Of a stretch of 64,000 bases of DNA, positions 52,439-60,795 are shown in pieces. The stretch covers positions 1,461,501-1,525,500 of the forward strand of contig NZ_CP066308.1 of NCBI RefSeq assembly GCF_016406105.1, in the 5' to 3' direction. The stretch comes from Brevibacillus composti. GTDB lineage: Bacteria; Bacillota; Bacilli; Brevibacillales; Brevibacillaceae. The notes beneath the pieces are model-generated. The model was not told the DNA's origin. It did no database searches and saw only the letters and a program-made list of their open reading frames with translations. Position numbers and translations under genes: made by a program. Positions within the stretch are counted from its first letter, which is position 1. Every line of letters starts with the position of its first letter.

Positions 52439-53161
52439 TTGGGATTCTGGAATCAACTGACGGGGAAGGACGTCTCTGCGAAGGTGGAGGAATACAGCGA
52501 AATATACGGACAGGTTCTGCTCGGCATGCATCAAAAGGTGGAAGCGATGGAGCGCGACCTGTCCGGCTATAAAAAGTGGAAGCAAGGCTTGACCGATGCC
52601 GAATCGATCCAGGCAAACACAAAGCATCATTACGAAAAGACGAAAGCTCTGTATCAGGACATCCGCCAGACCTACCGGGACATGACGCTCATCGTCCGGC
52701 ATTTGGAGCAGGCCAAGGCAGTCCTGCAAAAAGATTTTGAACGGCTGCAGCAGGATCTGGAGCAACGGGAAAAAGCGTTGCAGGGAGAAGTGGATCAAGT
52801 CAAAGCAGAGGTCCAGGCGAGCCGCCTGCAGTGGCAGCAGAAGATGGATGCGGTGCAGCAGCAGTGGGAGAGCCGCCTCCGGGAGCTGTCCGCGCTGATG
52901 GACGAGAAAGAAAAAAAGGCGCTGGAGATGATCGCCCAGGCAGACCGCCGGACGGCGGCTTTGCAAGAAGAGCACGCCGCTCTGGACGAGAGGACGGCGG
53001 TCATGCAGCAGACGCTCCAGACGCTTGCCGAACGGGTGGAAGAGCAGGAGCGGAGTTGGTCAGCCGCACGGAAAAAAAGGGACTGGCTTGCGATCGCCGG
53101 TTTTGCGTTTCTTTTGCTGCTGATGGTCGGGCTTTTTTATCTCCAGGGGGGGATTGCATAA
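52439..53161 (+). CDS. Coiled-coil membrane-anchored protein of the McrBC-like operon
   Basis: 240 aa, probably from TTG 52439 (RBS weak, so the start is uncertain). The first 40 residues are globular (GFWNQLTGKDVSAKVEEYSE), followed by about 170 residues of near-continuous coiled coil (KDFERLQQDLEQREKALQGE, QWQQKMDAVQQQWESRLREL) and one C-terminal membrane helix (WLAIAGFAFLLLLMVGLFYL). It starts 29 bases after the McrC-like gene and overlaps the next start (TAATG). It resembles no named subunit; it may tether or oligomerise the defence complex at the membrane. Confidence 0.7.
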   Translation: MGFWNQLTGKDVSAKVEEYSEIYGQVLLGMHQKVEAMERDLSGYKKWKQGLTDAESIQANTKHHYEKTKALYQDIRQTYRDMTLIVRHLEQAKAVLQKDFERLQQDLEQREKALQGEVDQVKAEVQASRLQWQQKMDAVQQQWESRLRELSALMDEKEKKALEMIAQADRRTAALQEEHAALDERTAVMQQTLQTLAERVEEQERSWSAARKKRDWLAIAGFAFLLLLMVGLFYLQGGIA

Positions 53162-54123
53162 TGGATGACAAATTGGTCCCCATCACAAATGCCGCGGCGA
53201 ACGGCCAGGTCGTGGAACGTGTAAAAGAACTGTATGTCCGCTTTTTGAAGGAAAGGGAAAAACCGCTTCTGGACGCGGTGCTGGCCAGCTTGGCGCTGGC
53301 TCCCCATGTATACGAATCAGGTGTCCAGGAGCTGACTCCCCAGATGGAAGAGGCGTTTTCCCTCGCTTTTCCTCATCGCGATCTGGACGAGGTGGCGGGG
53401 TATGACGGTGAGCAACTGGAAGGATTGCTCACCGCCTGGAAGGGAAAGTATTTTGAAGTGCTGGTCCGGGATCGACTAAACAGCGGGGAGACCGTCGGAG
53501 AGATTCAGCTGGAAGATGGCCAAGCGGCCCAATTGGCGGCCGACCCGACGCAGGCGGGCTGGGATTTGCAGATTTTCAATGCGGACGGTTCCGTCGCCCA
53601 GGAGATTCAGCTGAAGGCGACGGATTCGCTCAGCTACATAAAAGAAGCCATCGAGAAATACCCGGATATCCAGGTCATGTCCACGGATGAGGTGCTGGAC
53701 AGCACGGATCCCATTGTCGATCAGATCCTCTCTTCAGGCATGAACAATGCTCAGATTACCCAGGACCTGACGGCTGCCGTCACGCACATCGAGACCCCCC
53801 TGGAGCAATTGGCCGACGCGTTGCTGCCCGGCCTGCCATTTCTCGTGATTACCGTGAGCGAAGGCAGGCACGTGCTGATGGGCAGAAAGACCTTTGAACT
53901 GGCGCTTGTGGACGCCCTGGAGCGCAGCATGAAGTCCGGCATCGCGATCGGTGCCGGAGCCTTGGTCGCCTTTCTCGATGGCGGGCTGCTCAGCATACCG
54001 ACGACGATCTTGACCCGCCTCGGCATCGACAGGTATCAGCTGCTGGGCAAAGCCTCCGAATTGGTCATGAACAAATCGGACCAGATCATTGATCTGCGCC
54101 GCTTTTATCCGCCTTCGCCATAA
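53161..54123 (+). CDS. Uncharacterised protein with PD-(D/E)XK-like motifs
   Basis: 320 aa, ATG overlapping the previous stop. An N-terminal helical part (DDKLVPITNAAANGQVVERV) is followed by a segment with spaced residues like a restriction-type nuclease core: GKYFEVLVRDRL (Glu99), GWDLQIFNADG (Asp135) and QEIQLKATDS (Gln150-x-Lys152). Then IKEAIEKYPDIQVMSTDEV, and near the end a hydrophobic stretch (IAIGAGALVAFLDGGLLSIP). The nuclease reading is inference from motif spacing. As the last gene of the operon it is a candidate effector or regulator of the McrBC-like system. Confidence 0.6.
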   Translation: MDDKLVPITNAAANGQVVERVKELYVRFLKEREKPLLDAVLASLALAPHVYESGVQELTPQMEEAFSLAFPHRDLDEVAGYDGEQLEGLLTAWKGKYFEVLVRDRLNSGETVGEIQLEDGQAAQLAADPTQAGWDLQIFNADGSVAQEIQLKATDSLSYIKEAIEKYPDIQVMSTDEVLDSTDPIVDQILSSGMNNAQITQDLTAAVTHIETPLEQLADALLPGLPFLVITVSEGRHVLMGRKTFELALVDALERSMKSGIAIGAGALVAFLDGGLLSIPTTILTRLGIDRYQLLGKASELVMNKSDQIIDLRRFYPPSP

Positions 54124-54134
54124 TCGATTGCCAA

Positions 54135-54620
54135 TTATGGCAATTTCCATGCGCTTGTTTTCACGAAGAGAAGCAGAAGGATCACATTCCATACCACGGC
54201 GCTGATAAAGATCGAGGAAGTGCCCCACCATAGCATCATCCACCCTGACACATACATCGTCAGCGGCATGCCCAGACGGAACAAACAGCCCGTAATGCCG
54301 CTGATTCTGCCCATCAGATGTGCGGGTGTCTGTTCGTGGCGGAAGGTATAGACCGACGTGACGTAGATCGAAAAGGCGAAGCCAATCACGAACACGCCGA
54401 TGAACACAGCAAACAGCAGATTCGGCAGCAGTTCCGCCGTCCGCATCGTGGTCATGGCCACAGAGGAGTGGTGGGTGATCTCATACATTATCAAGGGCAG
54501 GACAATTTCGTACACTTTGTTCCCGATATTCAGAAACAGTGCGCTCGCCAGTAAAATCAAAAACGGCTTGCTTTTCCGCAGCGAAACGGGCTTCGCTGCC
54601 GTCATGGTCGTCGCTTGCAC
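54135..54620 (-). pseudogene. MFS transporter with the middle missing
   Basis: 161 aa instead of about 400. The GTG start at 54620 follows AAAGGAGG by 8 bases. Residues 1-78 contain the first two helices (KSKPFLILLASALFLNIGNK; MRTAELLPNLLFAVFIGVFV). At about 54386 it jumps to the last four helices (IGFAFSIYVTSVYTFRHEQT, PAHLMGRISGITGCLFRLGM). The in-frame loss of about six helices means it cannot be a working MFS pump. It is divergent from an SgrR-type regulator and would have been its partner. Confidence 0.75.
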
Positions 54621-54757
54621 GGGAAATTCCTCCTTTGTTGCATCGGCTTTTTGGATGGTGTTGACTGTATTCTACTTTTCCTGTGCACGAGGAAAAATCG
54701 AAGTCCGAAGCAAAAGAATTTCCACTTTTATCGCCTATATCCGATGGAGGGATCAGC

Positions 54758-56608
54758 GTGGACCGTTTGGCATATGACTATCTTTCCCTGTTGCAGGCGT
54801 ATCCGGAGGCAACGGAAAGAGAGCTCCTGCCGGTAACGATGGCGGAACTCTCCGAAACATTATATTGCACGCCGCGAAACGTCAAACTGATTCTCACCAA
54901 AATGGACCAGAAGGGTTGGATCCGATTCAGGCCGGGCCGCGGCAGAGGACACACGTCCGGGCTTTCGCTGTTGGTCGGCAAGGAGTCATTCCTCGGGCAG
55001 CAGGCGGAGAGATTGGTCCGATCCGGCCGAGCGGAAGAGGCAATTCGGCTGGTCCAGGAGTATGGAGCAGGGACCCGTGCAAGGGAAAATCTGTTTCACT
55101 GGTTCTCCGGCTATTTCGGCTACGAGGCGGTCACCGAGCGGGAGCAGCACGTCGATACACTGAGGCTGCCGATCTTCCGTCCAATCAATACGCTTGATCC
55201 CGCAGAGGCGATATACGCTTTTGACCTGCACATGGTTTCGCAGATCTTTGATACGCTGGTTGTCTGGGATGATGAGAAAAAGAGCATCGTTCCCGGGATC
55301 GCCCACTGCTGGGAGTCCAATCTGGATGCGACCAGGTGGATTTTTTATTTGCGCAAGGGGGTTCGTTTTCACCATGGCAGGGAACTGGTGGCCGATGATG
55401 TGGCCTACAGCCTGAATCGCTTGCGGCAAGACCGGCTTGCGCAGCATTGGCTTGCGGCCCACATCGAAGAAATTGCCGTTTTGTCCAGATATGCGGTGAA
55501 AATTTCACTGCGTAAGCCGAATCACCTGTTATTGATTTATCTCAGTTATCCGCCTGCCGCCATTGTTCCGCAAGACCTCTACGAACAGGAAAGAGCTGGA
55601 GGGCCGCCACTGCCGGTTGGCAGCGGTCCATACCAGGCAGTGAGAAATGAGCCGGGTATCTGTGTGCTGGAAGCGTTCGACCACTATGTGCACGGACGGG
55701 CTTTTCTGGATCGCATCGAAATAATGAACGTGCCAGAGATGAATGAAACCATGGCGGCTTTGGGGCGAAGAGGAAGTGTACTGACAGTGCAAACAGGCGA
55801 GGCCCGGTTGTCGACTGGAGCGGATGACAGAGAGGCGGAAGCCCATTGCTTCGGGACCAGCCTGTATACCGTCAATTTGCGTAAAACAGGCCCACTGCAG
55901 TCGTTTTCTTTTCGAAAAGCGCTGGATCGTTTGATCGATCGTCAGCGATTGGTGGAGGAGACAGGCGAGCCCAGTCTATTTCCGGCTCAGCGCTTGCAAT
56001 GGATGGAGAGAGGGGCGGACTGGACTGCGGACAAGACCGATGGGGAATTGGTTCCAGACAAACCGGTGTCTGCCGATGCCCAGACAGCGGAGGAATTGCT
56101 CCGCCAATCAGGTTACTGCGGAGAAACCATTCGGCTATACACCTATCCCCGTCATGCGACAGATGCCTATTGGCTGCAACAGGCGTATCAAGCATACGGT
56201 ATCCATGTGGAGGTGCATATCGTTTCCTGGAAAGAAATGCTGCAGGAGGAGACCGTCAGAGAAGCCGATCTGATCTTGTTTGAAGCGGTGGTAAGCGAGG
56301 GGGTCATCAAGCTGCTGGAATACTATCAGGGCCGTCGCAGTTTTATCCGTCAGCATTTGTCAGCGGGTCTTACGGAAGAAGTGGATCGAAGAATCGAGGA
56401 GCTTTTGGCAGAACCTCGGGAATCGGTTCGCGACAGTGGCTTTCAAGATATCGAGCAGAGATTGAGAGGGGAATACGCCTTTATCGTTTTGGCCCATAAA
56501 AACGTAAGGGCGTTTTCCCCGCCATCCTTGCATGGAGTAAAGGTCAATCCCCGCGGCTGGGTGGATTTTGCGAAATTGTGGTATCGCGATCCCGCAGACT
56601 TTGGTTAA
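54758..56608 (+). CDS. SgrR-type regulator with solute-binding domain
   Basis: 616 aa from GTG 54758 (GATGGAGGG upstream). N-terminal winged HTH: ATERELLPVTMAELSETLYC and TPRNVKLILTKMDQKGWIRF. From about residue 150 to the end is a family-5 solute-binding-like domain (PIFRPINTLDPAEAIYAFDL; WIFYLRKGVRFHHGRELVAD). SgrR-family proteins bind a ligand and activate nearby transporter genes. The divergent MFS gene, now a remnant, is the obvious former target. The ligand is unknown. Confidence 0.88.
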   Translation: MDRLAYDYLSLLQAYPEATERELLPVTMAELSETLYCTPRNVKLILTKMDQKGWIRFRPGRGRGHTSGLSLLVGKESFLGQQAERLVRSGRAEEAIRLVQEYGAGTRARENLFHWFSGYFGYEAVTEREQHVDTLRLPIFRPINTLDPAEAIYAFDLHMVSQIFDTLVVWDDEKKSIVPGIAHCWESNLDATRWIFYLRKGVRFHHGRELVADDVAYSLNRLRQDRLAQHWLAAHIEEIAVLSRYAVKISLRKPNHLLLIYLSYPPAAIVPQDLYEQERAGGPPLPVGSGPYQAVRNEPGICVLEAFDHYVHGRAFLDRIEIMNVPEMNETMAALGRRGSVLTVQTGEARLSTGADDREAEAHCFGTSLYTVNLRKTGPLQSFSFRKALDRLIDRQRLVEETGEPSLFPAQRLQWMERGADWTADKTDGELVPDKPVSADAQTAEELLRQSGYCGETIRLYTYPRHATDAYWLQQAYQAYGIHVEVHIVSWKEMLQEETVREADLILFEAVVSEGVIKLLEYYQGRRSFIRQHLSAGLTEEVDRRIEELLAEPRESVRDSGFQDIEQRLRGEYAFIVLAHKNVRAFSPPSLHGVKVNPRGWVDFAKLWYRDPADFG

Positions 56609-56618
56609 CTGCCAATCG

Positions 56619-57992
56619 CTACAAATCCTGATCAAGATCCTGGCAATATTTTCGAATCAGCCGCGAGGCCTTCGTTTGGCTGATGTTCAGATCGGCCGCT
56701 ACTTTTCGCGAGCTTTTGTGTTTCTTGTACGAGTTGACCACGAGCTCTTTTTCGTACTCTTGCACGGCCAGATCGAGTGATACGGGGGAGGAATGGGGCA
56801 GCTTGGGCTTGGTATTTTGCAGGATGATGTCGGGCAAGTCTGATGCTTGGATGACGCCATCGCAGGTTACGACCAGACGTTCTATCACATTTTCCAGCTG
56901 GCGAACGTTGCCGGGCCAGCTGTAGCCCGCGAGAATATCCAATGCTTCCTGAGAGATGATGTGGCTGGTTTGGTATTTTTGATTGCATTTGTTGAGAAAA
57001 TAATAGATGAGCGGAACAATGTCTTCTTTTCTCTCCCGCAGCGGCGGCAATTTCAATTCAATGACGTTAAGCCGATAATAGAGGTCTTCCCGAAATTGCT
57101 TGTTTTCCACCATTTGCAAGAGATTTTGATTGGTCGCGGCAATGATGCGAATATCCACGGTTTTTACCTCCGTGCCCCCCACAGGCAGGAATTGCCGCTC
57201 CTGAATCACCTGCAGGAGCTTCGCCTGGATTTTCGGCGAAATTTCCCCGATTTCATCCAAAAAGATCGTCCCCTGATCGGCCGCTTCCAGCAAGCCTATT
57301 TTTCCCCCGCGGTTCGCACCCGTAAAGGCACCCTGCGAGTATCCGAACAGCTCCGATTCCAACAGTTCCTCCGGTATCGCTGCGCAATTGATGGCGAGGA
57401 AAGGGGCGTTTTTCCTGTGACTGAGCTTGTGGATGTAACTGGCCAGCACGCTTTTTCCCGTGCCGGATTCTCCCTGAATCAAGATGGTCGTATCGACCTG
57501 GGCTACCTTTTTGCAGTACTTGATCAGGTTTTCCATTTTCTCGTTATTGGTGATGATGTTTTCGCTGATGGAGTGAGTCTCTTTTGCTTCACCATTTTTT
57601 TCTTCCGCGGAAATATACAGGTTGATGAAGTTCTGCTCGTGGGAAGTGGTCACAATCAGCTCAATTTCATTCTCATTGTTCAAAATGGGGATGGCAGTGG
57701 TAATCAATTCGGCACCGATGCAGGTGGTTTGTCTGATCGTTACAGGCACTTTTTCCTTCATGACGATCGGAATGATGGACGGGCCCCAGTACCCTTTTGA
57801 GACCAAATCCTCATTGTACTTGCCGATGATATCGCTTGGCTTTAATCCATAATGCCTCTCCGAAACATTGTTTACATAGATAATCCGCCTGTTTTTGTCT
57901 AGCACGAAGATTTCATCCGAGGAATGGTCCAAAATTTTCATCAGCGTCTCTGTGCTGATCCCCGTTTTATTCATCTCGATCAGGTTTCTCAT
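56619..57992 (-). CDS. Sigma-54-dependent activator with PAS domain
   Basis: 457 aa from ATG 57992 (GGGGGAAG upstream; a further-upstream TTG is less likely). Residues 10-115 form a PAS domain (LDHSSDEIFVLDKNRRIIYV, NNVSERHYGLKPSDIIGKYN). The AAA+ domain has Walker A ILIQGESGTGKSVLASYIHK, the sigma-54-contact GAFTGA in LFGYSQGAFTGANRGGKIGL, Walker B ADQGTIFLDEIGEI, and a C-terminal Fis-type HTH (SSRKVAADLNISQTKASRLI). It belongs to the RocR/BkdR/AcoR style of Bacillota activators. It is divergent from the Rieske operon and should switch on the sigma-54 promoter there, probably when the PAS domain senses a substrate. Confidence 0.93.
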   Translation of the reverse strand: MRNLIEMNKTGISTETLMKILDHSSDEIFVLDKNRRIIYVNNVSERHYGLKPSDIIGKYNEDLVSKGYWGPSIIPIVMKEKVPVTIRQTTCIGAELITTAIPILNNENEIELIVTTSHEQNFINLYISAEEKNGEAKETHSISENIITNNEKMENLIKYCKKVAQVDTTILIQGESGTGKSVLASYIHKLSHRKNAPFLAINCAAIPEELLESELFGYSQGAFTGANRGGKIGLLEAADQGTIFLDEIGEISPKIQAKLLQVIQERQFLPVGGTEVKTVDIRIIAATNQNLLQMVENKQFREDLYYRLNVIELKLPPLRERKEDIVPLIYYFLNKCNQKYQTSHIISQEALDILAGYSWPGNVRQLENVIERLVVTCDGVIQASDLPDIILQNTKPKLPHSSPVSLDLAVQEYEKELVVNSYKKHKSSRKVAADLNISQTKASRLIRKYCQDLDQDL

Positions 57993-58038
57993 GTCCGCTT
58001 CCCCCAATCATTCTAAGATGCACGATTTTTGAATAATG

Positions 58039-58052
58039 AGTCAATTCTGACT
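58039..58052. promoter_or_regulatory. Candidate activator binding site (UAS)
   Basis: AGTCA-ATTC-TGACT is an inverted repeat about 100 bases upstream of the sigma-54 promoter, a usual distance for enhancer binding. A further half-site (GAGTCC) follows nearby. Confidence 0.5.
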
Positions 58053-58149
58053 ATGATGAGTCCATTGTAACTCGGAAATCGCCATAAAAAAAGCGGCAAA
58101 AAGGCGCAAAAAGAAGCGTGATCCCTGTCATAGCGTTATTCTTATGGAT

Positions 58150-58165
58150 TGGCATTGTTCTTGCT
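58150..58165 (+). promoter_or_regulatory. Sigma-54 promoter
   Basis: TGGCAT-N5-TTGCT (58150-58165) matches the -24/-12 consensus TGGCAC-N5-TTGCW. It lies 70 bases before the Rieske oxygenase start. Confidence 0.82.
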
Positions 58166-58234
58166 TAATAAGAAAATTGTAACCGGTTTCAACATTACAC
58201 CACCACAATACCGAAAAGAGAGGGGAAAATCACC

Positions 58235-59317
58235 ATGTCTGTGCAAGAAAAAAATCTTGAAGTAAATCGTGTAAAGACGATTCCCTATCGTTTGTATGCC
58301 GATCCGAGCATCCTGGCCATAGAGCAGGAAAAGATTTTTGCAAAAAGCTGGCAATACGTAGGTCACGTCAGCCAATTGCAAAAAACAGGGGATTTCTTCA
58401 CCTGTGAAGTTGCCGGAGAACCTCTGGTGGTGGTCTATGGCAAGGATGAACAAATCCGCGCGTTCTACAATGTGTGCCCCCACCGTGCCACCAAGCTGGA
58501 AAAACAAGCGGAAGGAAACAAGAAGATACTGCAATGCGGCTATCACGGCTGGACCTTCAATTTGGACGGTTCCTTGCATCGAGCGCCCAACTTTAAAACG
58601 GCCGCTCCTTTCTGTGAGGGAGAAGCCTGCCTTCGCTCCGTCCGCCTGGAAATTCAGGCTTCCATGATCTTTGTGAACCTGGATGATCACGCTCGTCCTC
58701 TGTCCGAGAGTTATGGAGATTTCTTCGATTCGCTTCAGGATTTAACTTTTCTCGGTGAATTGAAAAAGGTATGGAGCAAAAGCCGGGTGATCAAAACCAA
58801 CTGGAAGGCCTTCATGGACAATTACCTGGAATGCGATCATTGTCCGATTGCCCATCCCTCCTTCACCGCCACGCTCGACATGAGCCAGTACAAAGTGATT
58901 GCCTGTGAGAATTACTCCGTCCAAGGCACGATGGTCAAACCGGAAAAAACACTGGGCAGCATTGAGTTGAATAAAGCGGAATTCCAGGGCGGCCGCTTTT
59001 ACTGGCTGTGGCCAAACATGGCGGTGACGGTCTATCCCGGTTCCGGAAATATGACGGTCATCAGGATGGTTCCGATCGATCACGAAACCACGCTGGGCAT
59101 CTATGATGTTTTCTTCCGCGATGAAAACCTGACGAAAGAGGATCAGGATCTGCTTCAGTTTATGGAGCAGGTGCGCGAAGAGGATATTGAACTGGTGGAG
59201 CTGGCGCAAATCGGGTTTAAATCGAAAGCCTTTGCTTACGGGTACTTGTCGCCAACCGAAAATGGCGTCCTGCAGTTCCATCAAATGGTTCGCGAAGCAC
59301 TGGGAATCGAAGAGTAA
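58235..59317 (+). CDS. Rieske oxygenase, carnitine/betaine monooxygenase type
   Basis: 360 aa. Rieske cluster C81-P-H83 and C101-x2-H104 (NVCPHRATKLEKQ; LQCGYHGWTFNLDG). The mononuclear iron site is E199-x2-H202-x4-H207 in DNYLECDHCPIAH. A Glu in place of the usual bridging Asp between the centres is characteristic of the carnitine (CntA/YeaW) and betaine monooxygenase group, which split the C-N bond of quaternary amines. The reductase subunit is not in this window. It is first in a sigma-54-driven operon with an aldehyde dehydrogenase and an OpuC-type importer, pointing to carnitine or a similar betaine as substrate. Confidence 0.85.
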   Translation: MSVQEKNLEVNRVKTIPYRLYADPSILAIEQEKIFAKSWQYVGHVSQLQKTGDFFTCEVAGEPLVVVYGKDEQIRAFYNVCPHRATKLEKQAEGNKKILQCGYHGWTFNLDGSLHRAPNFKTAAPFCEGEACLRSVRLEIQASMIFVNLDDHARPLSESYGDFFDSLQDLTFLGELKKVWSKSRVIKTNWKAFMDNYLECDHCPIAHPSFTATLDMSQYKVIACENYSVQGTMVKPEKTLGSIELNKAEFQGGRFYWLWPNMAVTVYPGSGNMTVIRMVPIDHETTLGIYDVFFRDENLTKEDQDLLQFMEQVREEDIELVELAQIGFKSKAFAYGYLSPTENGVLQFHQMVREALGIEE

Positions 59318-59330
59318 AGGGGTGCCAACC

Positions 59331-60779
59331 ATGTCAAATATCCATACGATGCCCCACAAGTTAAATTACATCAACGGACAATGGACCGGCAGTGAGCTGG
59401 CGTATATGGAGGTCGTAAATCCATTCAATGGGGAGACGATCGCCACGGTTCCCAAAGCGGGCAGGCGCGAAGCGGAAATGGCGATAGACGCAGCCCATCA
59501 GGCTTTCTCCAGTTGGTCCCGCTTGTCTGCCCAGGAGCGAGCCGGCTATCTCCAAAGAGTCGCCAACATCATGTTGGAAAACAAAGAAGAATTGGCGCGA
59601 ATCATGACCTTGGAAATGGGGAAGCCGCTTCGCGAGTCGAGAGGGGAAGTGCAGTATGCGGCCTCTTTTCTGGAATGGTACGCGGAAGAAGCGAAACGCA
59701 TTTACGGCCGAACGGTTCCGGGCAGAGATGCTTCCCAGCGAATCCTCGTTCTGAAACAACCGGTCGGTGTCGTGGCTGCCATCACACCGTGGAACTTTCC
59801 GGCGGCCATGGTCACCAGAAAACTGGGTCCCGCTCTGGCGGCCGGATGCACGATTATTGTGAAACCAGCGGAACAGACGCCGCTTACCGCGATTCGCTTG
59901 ATGGAGTATTGTGAGCAAGCCGGCATTCCCCACGGAGTGGTCAATCTGGTTACCGGCGATCCGGCCGAAATTGGCGATGCCTTTATGAGCAATCCCCTGG
60001 TCCGCAAAATTACCTTTACAGGATCTACTGCCGTAGGGAAGCACTTGATCCGAAAAAGCGCCGATCAGGTGAAGAAAGTATCGATGGAACTTGGCGGCCA
60101 TGCGCCCATGATCGTATTTGAAGACGCCGATGTGGAGAAGGCGGTGCAGGGAGCGATCTCATCGAAATTTCGCAATGCGGGGCAAACATGCATTTGCATG
60201 AACCGGATCTATGTCCATGAGAAGGTATACGACCGCTTCGTCCAGGCATTTGCGGAAGCCGTCAGTCAATTGAAGGTCGGCGATGGGCTGGACGAACATA
60301 CGCATGTCGGACCGATTATTGACCGGGATGGCTATGAGAAAATCGATCGCCATGTGCAGGATGCGCTGGAGAAAGGGGCGAAAGCAGTTATTGGCGGGAG
60401 GGGCCACATCGTCAATGAACGCGCTTGCTTTTACCAACCGACCGTTTTAACCAACGTAAACTCTGATATGCTAATAATGTACGAAGAGACATTTGGTCCC
60501 GTCGCGCCGATTCAAACCTTTCAGCGGGACGAAGAGGCGATTGCGCTCGCGAATGCTTCTCCGTATGGTCTTGCCGCTTATTTTTACACCGAAAGCATGA
60601 AGCGCGGGACCAAGGTCATGGAGGCATTGGAGTATGGCATCATCGGTTGGAACGATGCATTGCCTTCGACCGCCCAGGCCCCATTCGGAGGGATGAAAGA
60701 AAGCGGAATCGGACGGGAAGGGGGGAGTGAAGGAATCGAACCATACTTGGAGACCAAATATGTCTCAGTCGGAATCTGA
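59331..60779 (+). CDS. NAD(P)-dependent aldehyde dehydrogenase
   Basis: 482 aa from ATG 59331 (AAGGGGTG upstream). Succinate-semialdehyde dehydrogenase-like: VAAITPWNFPAAMVTRKLGP (cofactor site), FTGSTAVGKHLIRK, SMELGGHAPMIVFEDAD (catalytic Glu), and RNAGQTCICMNRIYV with the catalytic Cys. In this operon it probably oxidises the aldehyde left after C-N cleavage, for carnitine malic semialdehyde to malate. Directly downstream of the Rieske gene. Confidence 0.92.
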   Translation: MSNIHTMPHKLNYINGQWTGSELAYMEVVNPFNGETIATVPKAGRREAEMAIDAAHQAFSSWSRLSAQERAGYLQRVANIMLENKEELARIMTLEMGKPLRESRGEVQYAASFLEWYAEEAKRIYGRTVPGRDASQRILVLKQPVGVVAAITPWNFPAAMVTRKLGPALAAGCTIIVKPAEQTPLTAIRLMEYCEQAGIPHGVVNLVTGDPAEIGDAFMSNPLVRKITFTGSTAVGKHLIRKSADQVKKVSMELGGHAPMIVFEDADVEKAVQGAISSKFRNAGQTCICMNRIYVHEKVYDRFVQAFAEAVSQLKVGDGLDEHTHVGPIIDRDGYEKIDRHVQDALEKGAKAVIGGRGHIVNERACFYQPTVLTNVNSDMLIMYEETFGPVAPIQTFQRDEEAIALANASPYGLAAYFYTESMKRGTKVMEALEYGIIGWNDALPSTAQAPFGGMKESGIGREGGSEGIEPYLETKYVSVGI

Positions 60780-60795
60780 AGGAGAGGTGGAAGCA

